Shown: positions 8,413 through 15,496 of the stretch, in pieces
How the letters are laid out: every line of letters starts with the position of its first letter
How positions within the stretch are numbered: position 1 is the stretch's first letter
DNA from: Chloroflexota bacterium
Lineage (GTDB): Bacteria > Chloroflexota > Dehalococcoidia > Lucifugimonadales > JADFKI01
Assembly (NCBI GenBank): GCA_022565015.1
Contig: JADFKI010000035.1
Location: forward strand, 1-18,323
Direction: 5' to 3'
DNA length: 18,323 bases
The notes under the pieces: model-generated
Told to the model about the DNA's origin: nothing
Seen by the model: only the letters and a program-made list of their open reading frames with translations
Database searches by the model: none
Made by a program: the position numbers and the translations under genes

Positions 8413-8425
8413 CCGCCTCTGGCGG
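8413..8425. repeat. short GC palindrome CCGCC-TCT-GGCGG
   Basis: A 5-bp perfect inverted repeat with a 3-nt centre, followed by GTC. A very similar palindrome (CCGCCTGAGGCGGGTC) occurs at 9213-9228 in the leader of the M16 peptidase gene, so the two may belong to one small repeat family. An 11-bp palindrome, GTCCGTCGGAC, also lies at 8390-8400 just past the kinase stop. Confidence 0.45.
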
Positions 8426-8509
8426 GTCAGTCAAGACCCAGGGGGAATCGGTCTGCCGCATCCATCCGTCATATTATCCCAACAACCATGATACAAGGGG
8501 GAACGGGGG

Positions 8510-8535
8510 AGAGGTTCGGACCGTACCTCTTTTTA
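8510..8535 (+). terminator. probable intrinsic terminator after the two-component operon
   Basis: AGAGGT (8510-8515) pairs with ACCTCT (8525-8530), with a 9-nt loop containing a small CGG/CCG, followed by a T-run to 8534. It lies about 120 bp downstream of the kinase stop on the same strand. The reverse orientation has no T-tail. Confidence 0.5.
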
Positions 8536-8573
8536 GATATTTTCGCCTCTGTGTAGGGAGGTAGGAGACAGTT

Positions 8574-8708
8574 CGACTCCTTAATGGGTATATCTTCGGA
8601 CTCTCCGAATCCTTCGTCTGAACCAGATCGGTCCTCAGCGGCGGACTCCGAAGATTTTCAATGTGGGGAGTTGGAGAGTCCGTCCCCACGGACCGATTCG
8701 TCCGAGGG
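8574..8708. repeat. dispersed palindromic repeat, copy B (longer)
   Basis: This stretch shares CGACTCCT, ATATCTTCGGA and CGGACCGATTC with copy A at 1657-1720, in the same order, but has extra sequence in the middle. Internal inverted pairs are ATCTTCGGA (8592-8600) with TCCGAAGAT (8647-8655), GGACTCTCC (8598-8606) with GGAGAGTCC (8673-8681), ATCGGTCC (8627-8634) with GGACCGAT (8690-8697), and GTGGGGA (8663-8669) with TCCCCAC (8683-8689). It fills the space between the kinase terminator and the 3' end of the minus-strand selenoprotein candidate. Apart from this repeat, the terminator and the short palindromes, I see nothing coding in 8389-8715. Confidence 0.6.
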
Positions 8709-8715
8709 CCTGGGC

Positions 8716-9021
8716 CTACGACGCTACGATCATGCCATTCTGCATCTCAAGCCTGGCCTTGAGCTTGTGTATGAACAGGAGCTTCTTGCAGTCCAGTTCG
8801 ATCCGGCGAATATATGGCGCAAGGGCATTTGATACCAGGACCTCGACGCCGTCCTGCCTCACTACCTGGTAGTTCCTGGTGTTCCGGCTGCCGATGTAGG
8901 TGTCGACCGACACCTCGGTGTATTTGGCCGATCAATTGGATACGCAGATCAGGTCCAGCGCCGCACGGCCGCCTTTTTTCGTTATGTGCTCCAGTGCCTT
9001 TTCCGTGAAAGACAGCTTCAC
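8716..9021 (-). CDS. candidate selenoprotein, CC/Se-motif or HesB-like small protein (in-frame UGA = Sec30)
   Basis: On the minus strand one reading frame runs from GTG 9021 to TAG 8716, broken only by a TGA at 8934-8932. Read through, it encodes 101 residues with the UGA at position 30. The N-terminal part is MKLSFTEKALEHITKKGG then RAALDLICVSN; after the UGA come SAKYTEVSVDTYIGS, NYQVVRQDGVEVLVS and IRRIELDCKKLLFIHKLKARL. From memory this layout (short N-terminal helix, KKGG, strand, reactive Cys/Sec position, GIxVxV-like strand, IxID-like strand, hydrophobic C-terminus) matches a roughly 100-residue family called CC/Se motif (seleno)proteins and is also reminiscent of HesB-like selenoproteins. 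A SECIS-like hairpin starts 16 nt after the UGA. A GGAGG lies 6 nt before the GTG. No sel genes are in the window. The alternative is a pseudogene with one nonsense mutation. Confidence 0.7.
8898..8915 (-). promoter_or_regulatory. bacterial SECIS-like hairpin
   Basis: In the mRNA of the minus-strand gene, AGGUGUC-GGUC-GACACCU forms a perfect 7-bp stem with a GGUC tetraloop. The stem starts 16 nt, and the loop 23 nt, after the in-frame UGA. Flanking CCG and CGG could extend it past a 4-nt bulge on the 3' side. A GG/GU-containing apical loop at this distance is the hallmark of bacterial SECIS elements, and GGUC is also the core of the E. coli fdhF loop. It lies within the coding sequence, as bacterial SECIS elements do. 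Confidence 0.7.
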
Positions 9022-9027
9022 CACTCA

Positions 9028-9032
9028 CCTCC
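9028..9032 (-). promoter_or_regulatory. Shine-Dalgarno GGAGG of the selenoprotein candidate
   Basis: GGAGG reads on the minus strand 6 nt before GTG 9021 and 3 nt before a second GTG at 9024. An in-frame TGA at 9027 blocks any further upstream start. The spacing favours 9021. Confidence 0.65.
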
Positions 9033-9065
9033 GAATCAGACCGCCTCGGTAAACGACATGGCATG

Positions 9066-9071
9066 ATAATA
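9066..9071 (-). promoter_or_regulatory. candidate -10 box (TATTAT) for the selenoprotein gene
   Basis: TATTAT reads on the minus strand about 45 nt before the start codon, giving a leader of roughly 38 nt. No good -35 is visible. An inverted repeat GGCATCG (9073-9079) / CGATGCC (9092-9098) lies immediately upstream of the box and could be an operator. Confidence 0.3.
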
Positions 9072-9136
9072 GGGCATCGCCGTTAAGTATTCGATGCCTG
9101 GCATTTCAACGAGATTCAGCGAGTGCCCTTTGAACG

Positions 9137-9160
9137 GGTCCGAAAGGCGAGTCTCGGACC
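9137..9160. repeat. inverted repeat GGTCCGA / TCGGACC
   Basis: GGTCCGA (9137-9143) pairs with TCGGACC (9154-9160) across a 10-nt loop, about 25 bp upstream of the extended -10 of the M16 gene. It shares the TCGGACC word with the dispersed repeat copies and may be a fragment of that family or an operator. Confidence 0.35.
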
Positions 9161-9181
9161 AAAAACTTCATACCCGCCAGA

Positions 9182-9190
9182 TGTTATAAT
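9182..9190 (+). promoter_or_regulatory. extended -10 promoter for the M16 peptidase
   Basis: TGTTATAAT contains a perfect TATAAT (9185-9190) with the TGN extension, as in promoters that need little or no -35. It lies 69 bp upstream of ATG 9259. The leader includes a perfect palindrome CCCGCCT-G-AGGCGGG (9212-9226). Confidence 0.5.
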
Positions 9191-9258
9191 CCGACGACCT
9201 TGCCCCTTGCTCCCGCCTGAGGCGGGTCGGGGTGCTCCAAACATTTTCGGGGTTGCTG

Positions 9259-11919
9259 ATGAACTCATTCTCTTTCGACAAGTTTACGCTATCCAACGGC
9301 CTGGATGTCATACTCCAGGAGGACCATGCCCTGCCGGTGGCCGCAGTCAACATCTGGTACCACGTCGGCTCAAAGGACGAGGAGCCCGGCCGGACGGGAT
9401 TTGCCCACCTCTTCGAGCATGTCATGTTCGAGGGCTCCAAGAACCACAACCAGAGCTTCTTCGACCCGCTCCAGAAGGTCGGCGCCGTGCTCAACGGCTC
9501 GACCTCCAACGACCGCACCAACTACTGGGAGGACGTGCCTTCGAACTATCTCGAGCTGGCGCTGTGGCTGGAGTCCGACCGCATGGGATTCCTGTTGGAC
9601 GCACTGGACCAGGGTCGGTTCGACATCCAGAGGGAAGTGGTCAAGAACGAGCGTCGGCAGAGCTACGAGAATAGGCCCTACGGCATGGCCGGCCTGGTGT
9701 TGCAGTCTGCGGTGTTCCCGACGCCGCACCCGTACTCCTGGCCGGTGATAGGCTCCCAGGAGGACCTCGACTCCGCTGCGTTGGAGGACATTCACGCCTT
9801 CTTTCGCCGCTTCTACTCGCCGACAAACGCCAGCCTGGCCATCGTCGGCGACATCGATCTGGCCAGGGTCAAGGACATGGTCGAGCGCTACTTCGGAGAC
9901 ATCCCCCCAGGGCCGTCAATAACCAGGGTGGGCAAGATGGACTCCGACCTGCGAGGAAGGGTCTCACTGACCATGCAGGACCGCGTGCAGCTATCCCGGC
10001 TATACCTGGTATGGCCGACGACACCCGCGTTTAGCGAGGATGAAGCCCCGCTCGACATGCTCTCCACGGTCCTGGGCGACGGCAAGAGCTCGCGGTTTTA
10101 TCGCTCTCTGGTCTATGAAAAGCAGATCGCCAAGGACGCCCGCGTAATGCACCACGCACAGGAGATCGCAGGTGAGTTTCACATCCAGGTCACGGCCAAT
10201 CCCGGTCACTCCTTGGAAGAGATCGAGGAGGCCGTAAGATTCGAGCTGGACCGGATAGTCAAGGAGCCTCCGACGGAGAAGGAGATGACCCGCGCCAAGA
10301 ACCGTGTGCAAAGCCACTACGTTCGCCAGACTCAGAAGTTCGGTGGGTTCGGAGGCAGGGCCGACCTTCTGAACTCCTACAATACTTATCTCGACGACCC
10401 CGGGTACATGAGAAAGGACCTGGACCGCTATCTGGCCGTTAGCTCCGAAGACGTAGTCAGAGTGGCATCCACCGTTCTGGGACGCGATCATGTAGGTCTT
10501 ACCGTCTTCCCGGAAGAGTCTCTGAGCGCGGCGTCCAGCGTCGTTAACCGCGCAAGTGCTCCGGCGGCCTCCGGCGCGCCGTCCTTCGACCCCCCGGTCC
10601 CTGAACGACATAAGCTTGGGAACGGTATGAGCGTCGTCGTCCTGGAGAGGACCGGCGTCCCCCTCGTGGCGATGGGTCTCCTCTTACGCTCCGGCGCCGC
10701 CGGCGACCCCACGGACCAGCCCGGCCTGACCGACATGATGATGGCCCTTCTACCCGAAGGGACCACAAACCGCGACAGCCGGCAGATTTCCGACGATATG
10801 GAGTTCCTTGGGGCACAGCTTTCCAGCGAGGCCTCGAGGGAGCACGCAATCCTGTCCACGGAGGCCCTGACGCAGCACTGGACCGAGGCCCTCGAGATAA
10901 TATCCGACATTGCGAAAAACGCGAGCTTCCCCCTGGAGGAGTTCGAACGTGTCCAGAGAGAGCACCTGACCGACCTCCAGAGGATCTCCGACAACCCGAC
11001 GACCATCGCCCTTCGTGCCTCTCGCAGGCTGGTGTTCGGGGCGGATACCCGATATGGCCATCCACTTTCCGGCACGGAAGAATCCGTGGGTTCGCTGGAC
11101 AGAGAGCGAATCGTCAAACACTTCGGCCGGATGCTGAGGCCGGACGATACCACTCTGCTGGTCGTTGGCGATGTCTCCATGGCCGACGTGCTGTCCCAGG
11201 CGGAGTCAAGGTTCGGAGATTGGCGGTCCGATGCGGGGCCACACGAGGAGGGCGGCGACGGATACCTCAAAGATGTGACGGAAGCTACAACCATATACCT
11301 TGCCGACAAACCCGGCGCCGCCCAGTCAGTCATAAGGGCCGGTCACCTGACGATTCCCAGGCATCACGACGACTATTACGCACTGAATCTTGCGAATTAC
11401 ATATTCGGTGGCCAGTTCGCGGCCCGCTTGAATATGAACCTGCGTCAGGACAAGGGGTACAGCTACGGCTACATGTCATCGATAGACTGGTTCACGCACG
11501 GCTCCGCGTTGATGGCGGGAGGGGCGGTCCAGACCGATGTGACGAAGGAGGCCGTGGCCGAGACCCTCAAGGAGTTCACGGACATCCGGGATGGGCGCCC
11601 CGTAACCCGGGAGGAGTTCGACAACGCTCGGGACGGTATCCTGCGGGGGCTGCCGTCTCAGTTCGAGACCCACGGGCAGACCCTCCAACAGCTTGTGAGG
11701 CTGGTCTCCTTTGACCTTCCCGACGACTATTTCGTCCAGTACGTCGAAAGGCTGAAAGGCCTGTCTCTAGCCGACGTGCATCGCGCCGTAAGCGAAAGGT
11801 TCGACGGCGATCATCTCAAGGTGCTCGTCGTCGGCGATGCATCGATCGTGGAGCCCGGCCTGAAAGAGCTCGGCCTGCCGGTAGTACGCGTGGACTTCGA
11901 GGGCCGTGTGCTGGATTAG
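9259..11919 (+). CDS. fused M16 family zinc metallopeptidase
   Basis: 886 residues from ATG 9259; a GTG at 9232 would add nine residues, but the family core begins at FDKFTLSNGLDVILQEDH, so the ATG is preferred. The N-terminal M16 half has the inverted zinc motif HLFEH (H50, E53, H54) and a downstream glutamate in VVKNE (E132). The C-terminal half repeats the M16 fold (HKLGNGMSVVVLERTG, later RLNMNLRQDKGYSYG) but lacks HxxEH, as in other two-domain insulinase-like proteins where the second half completes the peptide chamber. There is no signal peptide, so it probably acts in the cytoplasm, degrading peptides or processing small proteins. It has its own extended -10 promoter. Confidence 0.95.
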   Translation: MNSFSFDKFTLSNGLDVILQEDHALPVAAVNIWYHVGSKDEEPGRTGFAHLFEHVMFEGSKNHNQSFFDPLQKVGAVLNGSTSNDRTNYWEDVPSNYLELALWLESDRMGFLLDALDQGRFDIQREVVKNERRQSYENRPYGMAGLVLQSAVFPTPHPYSWPVIGSQEDLDSAALEDIHAFFRRFYSPTNASLAIVGDIDLARVKDMVERYFGDIPPGPSITRVGKMDSDLRGRVSLTMQDRVQLSRLYLVWPTTPAFSEDEAPLDMLSTVLGDGKSSRFYRSLVYEKQIAKDARVMHHAQEIAGEFHIQVTANPGHSLEEIEEAVRFELDRIVKEPPTEKEMTRAKNRVQSHYVRQTQKFGGFGGRADLLNSYNTYLDDPGYMRKDLDRYLAVSSEDVVRVASTVLGRDHVGLTVFPEESLSAASSVVNRASAPAASGAPSFDPPVPERHKLGNGMSVVVLERTGVPLVAMGLLLRSGAAGDPTDQPGLTDMMMALLPEGTTNRDSRQISDDMEFLGAQLSSEASREHAILSTEALTQHWTEALEIISDIAKNASFPLEEFERVQREHLTDLQRISDNPTTIALRASRRLVFGADTRYGHPLSGTEESVGSLDRERIVKHFGRMLRPDDTTLLVVGDVSMADVLSQAESRFGDWRSDAGPHEEGGDGYLKDVTEATTIYLADKPGAAQSVIRAGHLTIPRHHDDYYALNLANYIFGGQFAARLNMNLRQDKGYSYGYMSSIDWFTHGSALMAGGAVQTDVTKEAVAETLKEFTDIRDGRPVTREEFDNARDGILRGLPSQFETHGQTLQQLVRLVSFDLPDDYFVQYVERLKGLSLADVHRAVSERFDGDHLKVLVVGDASIVEPGLKELGLPVVRVDFEGRVLD

Positions 11920-12013
11920 AGCAAAAGCATAGCTCGATTGATCAAGAAAATACCTGGCTTTTCCGATAGTCGAAGATGACGTGCAAGTTAAGTCAGACTT
12001 ATGAAGGCAGGCT

Positions 12014-12943
12014 ATGACTGAAAGCGGTCGACCGGAGCGGTTGCGGCTCATGGACACCTTCCGCAACCTGTTTTACACACCTATATACGTGGCCGTCGCC
12101 GGGGGCTTTCTCTACCGCGAAGGCCTCGATGTCATGTTTGGCACGGTGCCCTCCGGTAAGTCCAGCATAGCCATGTTAAAGGACGACGAAGTCGATATCG
12201 TGCAGACCGGCATAAGCCGAAGCATGATGGACCTCGACGAGGGCAACGAAGACGCTCCCCTTCACATCGCCGAGATAAATCAAGGCGACGGCTTCTTTCT
12301 GGTCTCCAGGGGGCCGACGGATGGATGGCAATGGTCTGATCTCGAGGGCTCAACGGTCATACCGGTGGGCTTCACGCCCGTTCCGTGGACGTCGCTGAGG
12401 GCCGCGATGGTAAAAAACGGCGTATCGATTGCGAGGGTCAACCTTCTGACCGGACTGAGCGCCACCGACGCCCTGAGCACGTTTCGGAACGGCGGAGCGG
12501 ATTACGTGCACATGCCCAACCCGCAGGCGGACCAGCTCGTAGCGGCCGGCGAAGGTCACATCGCGGCTCCATTGGGGCCGCATCTTGGGCGTATCTGTTA
12601 CAGCTCATTCGCCGTTACCGAAAGGTTTCTCGACGACAGGCCGCAGGTTGCCCAGCGGTTCGTATCGGGCTTCAAGGCGGCGCAAGAGTGGGTTGCATCC
12701 AGCACGCCGGACGAAATCGCAGGTCGGGTGGCGGCTTTTCTACCAGGGGTGGACGAGTCCGTCCTGGTCAAAGGCATTGAGACCTACAAACGCCAGCATA
12801 CCTGGTCCGAGACCCCTGAGATCGACAGGGAGGGCTATTCCGCCATGGCGGATGTTCTGATCGAAGGCGGTGTGGTAAAGGGCCGTTACCCATATGAGCG
12901 CCTCGTTCGCACAGAGTTCGCGGACCGTGCTATGGATAAGTAG
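12014..12943 (+). CDS. NMT1/THI5-like or ABC substrate-binding-like protein lacking a signal peptide
   Basis: A 309-residue protein with a type II periplasmic binding fold of the NMT1/THI5/SsuA kind: an N-terminal FRNLFYTPIYVAVAGGFLYREGLDVMF block (strand, helix, 'G-F/Y-x-x-E-G-L-D'), then a LKDDEVDIVQTG block, and late blocks CYSSFAVTERFLDDRPQVAQRFVSGFKAAQEWV. Such proteins usually bind small ligands for ABC uptake, but here there is no lipobox or secretion signal and no permease or ATPase beside it. It lacks the CCCFC-type cysteine cluster of yeast Thi5, so an HMP-P synthase role is not supported. The start follows AAGGCAGG. A cytoplasmic ligand-binding or enzymatic role is an inference. 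Confidence 0.75.
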   Translation: MTESGRPERLRLMDTFRNLFYTPIYVAVAGGFLYREGLDVMFGTVPSGKSSIAMLKDDEVDIVQTGISRSMMDLDEGNEDAPLHIAEINQGDGFFLVSRGPTDGWQWSDLEGSTVIPVGFTPVPWTSLRAAMVKNGVSIARVNLLTGLSATDALSTFRNGGADYVHMPNPQADQLVAAGEGHIAAPLGPHLGRICYSSFAVTERFLDDRPQVAQRFVSGFKAAQEWVASSTPDEIAGRVAAFLPGVDESVLVKGIETYKRQHTWSETPEIDREGYSAMADVLIEGGVVKGRYPYERLVRTEFADRAMDK

Positions 12944-12976
12944 CACGCAGTTCGTTATTGGAAGGACGGCAAAGAT

Positions 12977-13225
12977 ATGGTTAGCACGACGGTCTGTCAG
13001 AGCTGTGCGATGCCGCTGGCGAAGTCCGCGGACCACGGCGCGGAGGCCGACGGCACAAGGAACGAGGAGTTCTGCGCCCACTGCTACCAGGGCGGTTCGT
13101 ACACGGACCCCAACCTGACGCTGGACCAGATGGTGGAGATCGTGGCGCGATTCATGCAGAAGTCGGGTGACGAGGCCACCAGGGCTGCCAGGGAGGGACT
13201 GGTCGACCTCAAGAGATGGCGGTAG
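12977..13225 (+). CDS. small zinc-ribbon protein
   Basis: 82 residues with a four-cysteine zinc ribbon: CQSC (C7, C10) and CAHC (C33, C36), in the context CQSCAMPL ... ADGTRNEEFCAHCYQGG, which matches the 'putative zinc ribbon' family (CQSCGMPL ... DGxxxxxYCxYCYxxG). A C-terminal helix, TLDQMVEIVARFMQKSG, follows. The function is unknown for the family. It starts at ATG 12977, about 12 nt after GGAAGG, and lies 33 bp downstream of the binding-protein-like gene, so the two are probably one transcript. Confidence 0.85.
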   Translation: MVSTTVCQSCAMPLAKSADHGAEADGTRNEEFCAHCYQGGSYTDPNLTLDQMVEIVARFMQKSGDEATRAAREGLVDLKRWR

Positions 13226-13349
13226 GCCAGGCTAACTCATGGGACTATCAGGCGTATACATATAGTGCTTCTGGTCGGCGTCAGATAACGGCTCAGCTGA
13301 TAACATATATCCGAATCAGTTAAGTTCCGTCTATCTTGGGGTTGTTCAG

Positions 13350-13745
13350 TTGAAGTCCGCATTGAATACAAGACTGGGAAGACTTCGCGGCGAGCGTGGC
13401 TTTACCCTGGTAGAGCTGCTGGTTATCGTGTCGATCGTCGTCGCCCTTGCCGGCGTGGTAGTCCCGTCCGTGGCGGGGTTTTCAGACAAAGGCGAAGCCG
13501 GCGCCATGGCAGAGGAGATTAGCTCCGTACAGTCTGCCATGGACTACATGATGATCGACATGAAAGTTACCTTGGTAAACACAAGTCCGGCATCATCGCT
13601 GAATAGCTGGAAGACCTTTCCCAACGGCCCAAAAGTAGCTGCACTGGCCAACTACCTTAGAGCTGAAGACACTAAGTTTTACTACTGCTGGGATGCCTCC
13701 GGCCTCATCACCGACCAGCATCTGGTCTCGTCTGCCTGCCCATAG
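13350..13745 (+). CDS. type IV pilin-like / pseudopilin protein
   Basis: A 131-residue protein with a class III prepilin leader: a basic N-terminus, then GERG^FTLVELLVIVSIV, with cleavage predicted after G17, mature F1 (F18) and E5 (E22). A single hydrophobic helix to about residue 40 is followed by a small globular part with two C-terminal cysteines (YYCWDAS ... SSACP) that could form a disulphide loop like the D-region of type IV pilins. It starts with TTG 13350. No pilus assembly ATPase, platform protein or prepilin peptidase is adjacent, so it is an orphan gene here. Its partners would be elsewhere in the genome. Confidence 0.85.
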   Translation: MKSALNTRLGRLRGERGFTLVELLVIVSIVVALAGVVVPSVAGFSDKGEAGAMAEEISSVQSAMDYMMIDMKVTLVNTSPASSLNSWKTFPNGPKVAALANYLRAEDTKFYYCWDASGLITDQHLVSSACP

Positions 13746-13759
13746 ACAGCTAGCCGCAA

Positions 13760-14449
13760 TCAGGGCACATCAGCGTCCTGCTCCTCGGTCTCTCGTCGCT
13801 TCCTGGCGCCTGGACTCAGAAAGGCGGCAAATATGCCGATGAGAAAGATGCCGTCGAATATGCCCGCTCCCCCAATGGAGAGATAGGTCCCGCCGCCTCT
13901 AATCGCCTCGGGCAGGTGAAGGAGGTCCGCGCCGACCAGTGTTCCAAGCACTCCGGATATGTAAGCCACCGGCGCCGCTCGCCTCCAGGCCAGAATCATC
14001 GAGATGATCGCCGAGACGCCCGGCGGAACGAGGGCGTTCAACGCTATCCCCTTGCCGGGAACCACCTCCGCCATGGAAAACGCGACGATGGTAACGACGG
14101 TAATGGCCAGCATAGTGCGGAACAACGGAGTCCTCGGCATCATCCAGAGGCACATGAGAATCGGGATGATCGCGCCACCCACGTTGACGGCCACGATCGT
14201 AGTGGCGACGGCAGGGGGCTGTAGAAAGAAGAAATGTCCCGCCGAAAAAAGTGGTCCCCTGGTCGCATCGGCAACACCCCACACGGGAATATTGACGAGC
14301 CCTCCGACCAGAATACCGATGAACAGCGCAGCTACAAGCCTTGGCGGTATGCCCAGCCTCACGAATGAGACCGTCACGAGCCGGTAGAAGAGTACGAGCA
14401 ACAGGAGGGGAATCAGCAGCGCGAAGAGTATCAGTATCAGTAGTGACAA
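13760..14449 (-). CDS. DUF1614-like integral membrane protein
   Basis: A 229-residue protein with about six to seven hydrophobic segments, starting MSLLILILFALLIPLLLLVLFY. It matches the DUF1614 pattern: RLGIPPRLVAALFIGILVGGLVNIPVW near the N-terminus and the C-terminal signature LVGADLLHLPEAIRG...YLSIGGAGIFDGIFLIGIFAAF, with a charged hydrophilic tail. The function is unknown. The start codon is TTG (14449). It is 61 bp downstream of the histidine phosphatase gene on the same strand and converges with the prepilin gene, 14 bp away, without an obvious terminator between. Confidence 0.85.
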   Translation of the reverse strand: MSLLILILFALLIPLLLLVLFYRLVTVSFVRLGIPPRLVAALFIGILVGGLVNIPVWGVADATRGPLFSAGHFFFLQPPAVATTIVAVNVGGAIIPILMCLWMMPRTPLFRTMLAITVVTIVAFSMAEVVPGKGIALNALVPPGVSAIISMILAWRRAAPVAYISGVLGTLVGADLLHLPEAIRGGGTYLSIGGAGIFDGIFLIGIFAAFLSPGARKRRETEEQDADVP

Positions 14450-14510
14450 ATACTAGACCTGTACCTCTCTTCGACGGAAGCGATAGGCTTGCGGTGGTGT
14501 GAGAGGACCG

Positions 14511-15206
14511 TCAAGGAGTGATTCCCGAGCTTCCGGAGATGCCCGCAGTCCTGATGTGCCAGCTATCGTTTATGCAGATAGTAAACCAGCCCTCGTGATC
14601 GAATCGGAAGCGAGAGACGGATGTGTTGTCCAGTCTGATCTTCCCAATGAACGACTCGTCAAAGCCCATGATGTAATGCAACAGGCATTGCGTTGCCGCT
14701 CCGTGTCCGACTACCGCCACCGTCATCGACTTCTCTTTGGAAACAAGGTCTTCGTTGTAGAGTATTTCGTCCTCGAGCCAGCCTGCGAAACGTCTTTGAA
14801 CGATTCGATACGATTCCCCCTGGGGAGGAACGAAGTGGGCTCCCTTGCCACGCATGTAGGCGACCATCTCAGTCGTGAGTGCCTCGCTCGTCGGAACGCC
14901 TCTCCATCCGGGGATCTGCTGCTCGATTATCGCGTCCACTTTAGGGAAGTCCCTATCAGCCTCCCCCATCGCTCGGAGCATCGTCTCGGTCGTCTGCACG
15001 GCCCTCGTGAGGCTCGAGCTATAGACGCGGTCGAAGCGGACGTCCTCCGCCTTGAGTCGTTGGCCGAGAAGTCTCGCCTGCTCCAGCCCTTTCGACGTCA
15101 ACGGAGAGTCGAAATCTACTCCCGCTACGAAGCCAGGCGTCGCGTTGGATGTCGACTCACCGTGCCTTATGAAGTAGAACTCACATTGAAAGTCTTTATG
15201 TATCAA
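14511..15206 (-). CDS. histidine phosphatase family protein (phosphoglycerate mutase-like)
   Basis: Encodes 231 residues from TTG 15206. The active-site motif FYFIRHGES supplies the phosphohistidine. Other family residues include the arginine in SSSLTRAVQTTE, a glutamate in EQQIPGWRG, and the second catalytic histidine in VVGHGAATQ. This fold covers phosphoglycerate mutases, phosphatases and SixA-like enzymes; the substrate is undetermined. I chose TTG 15206 because GGAGGG lies 9 nt before it. An upstream TTG at 15266 would add 20 residues, but it has no Shine-Dalgarno sequence and that extension is not typical of the family. The DUF1614 gene follows downstream. Confidence 0.9.
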   Translation of the reverse strand: MIHKDFQCEFYFIRHGESTSNATPGFVAGVDFDSPLTSKGLEQARLLGQRLKAEDVRFDRVYSSSLTRAVQTTETMLRAMGEADRDFPKVDAIIEQQIPGWRGVPTSEALTTEMVAYMRGKGAHFVPPQGESYRIVQRRFAGWLEDEILYNEDLVSKEKSMTVAVVGHGAATQCLLHYIMGFDESFIGKIRLDNTSVSRFRFDHEGWFTICINDSWHIRTAGISGSSGITP

Positions 15207-15215
15207 GTGGCGACG

Positions 15216-15221
15216 CCCTCC
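15216..15221 (-). promoter_or_regulatory. Shine-Dalgarno GGAGGG deciding the histidine phosphatase start
   Basis: GGAGGG on the minus strand is 9 nt upstream of TTG 15206. The region from here to 15496 separates two divergent genes and should hold promoters for both, but I see no convincing -35/-10 pair in it. Confidence 0.6.
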
Positions 15222-15496
15222 AGAAAAATTTGCAGGATCAGGCTGGAAAACCATTCGTGGCTTCAATCAGCAGGCAGGTGGCGACGGGCCCCCAAATTAC
15301 CGTGGAGCTTTCCAACAGGCCGATGGATAGAGTATCATGTTGCGCGGAATAAGGGCCCAGGGCCACTGTGATTTTCCGGCTACTTTTTATCAAGGTCACG
15401 AAGTTCAAGAGCCAGGTTAACGGGCAAAACGAAATCGAGTTCGGACGCTTCTAAAGGGGCGTCTCGACTCTCCGTATCAGATGGAGGTGTGAACCT

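Noticed and set aside
8932..8934. Treating the TGA as a plain nonsense mutation and the locus as a pseudogene
   Set aside because: The frame is otherwise clean over 101 codons, a good Shine-Dalgarno sequence is present, and a SECIS-like hairpin follows at the expected distance. It remains the main alternative.
10488..11333. Long minus-strand open frame within the M16 peptidase gene
   Set aside because: It is Ser/Arg-rich without family features and lies wholly inside a well-conserved peptidase reading frame.
12014..12943. Thi5-type HMP-P synthase
   Set aside because: The fold is similar, but the cysteine cluster typical of Thi5 is missing.
14499..15371. Long plus-strand open frame opposite the histidine phosphatase gene
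   Set aside because: It is the antisense shadow of a clear histidine phosphatase; its translation has no recognisable domain and is Arg/Ser-rich, as expected for a shadow frame.
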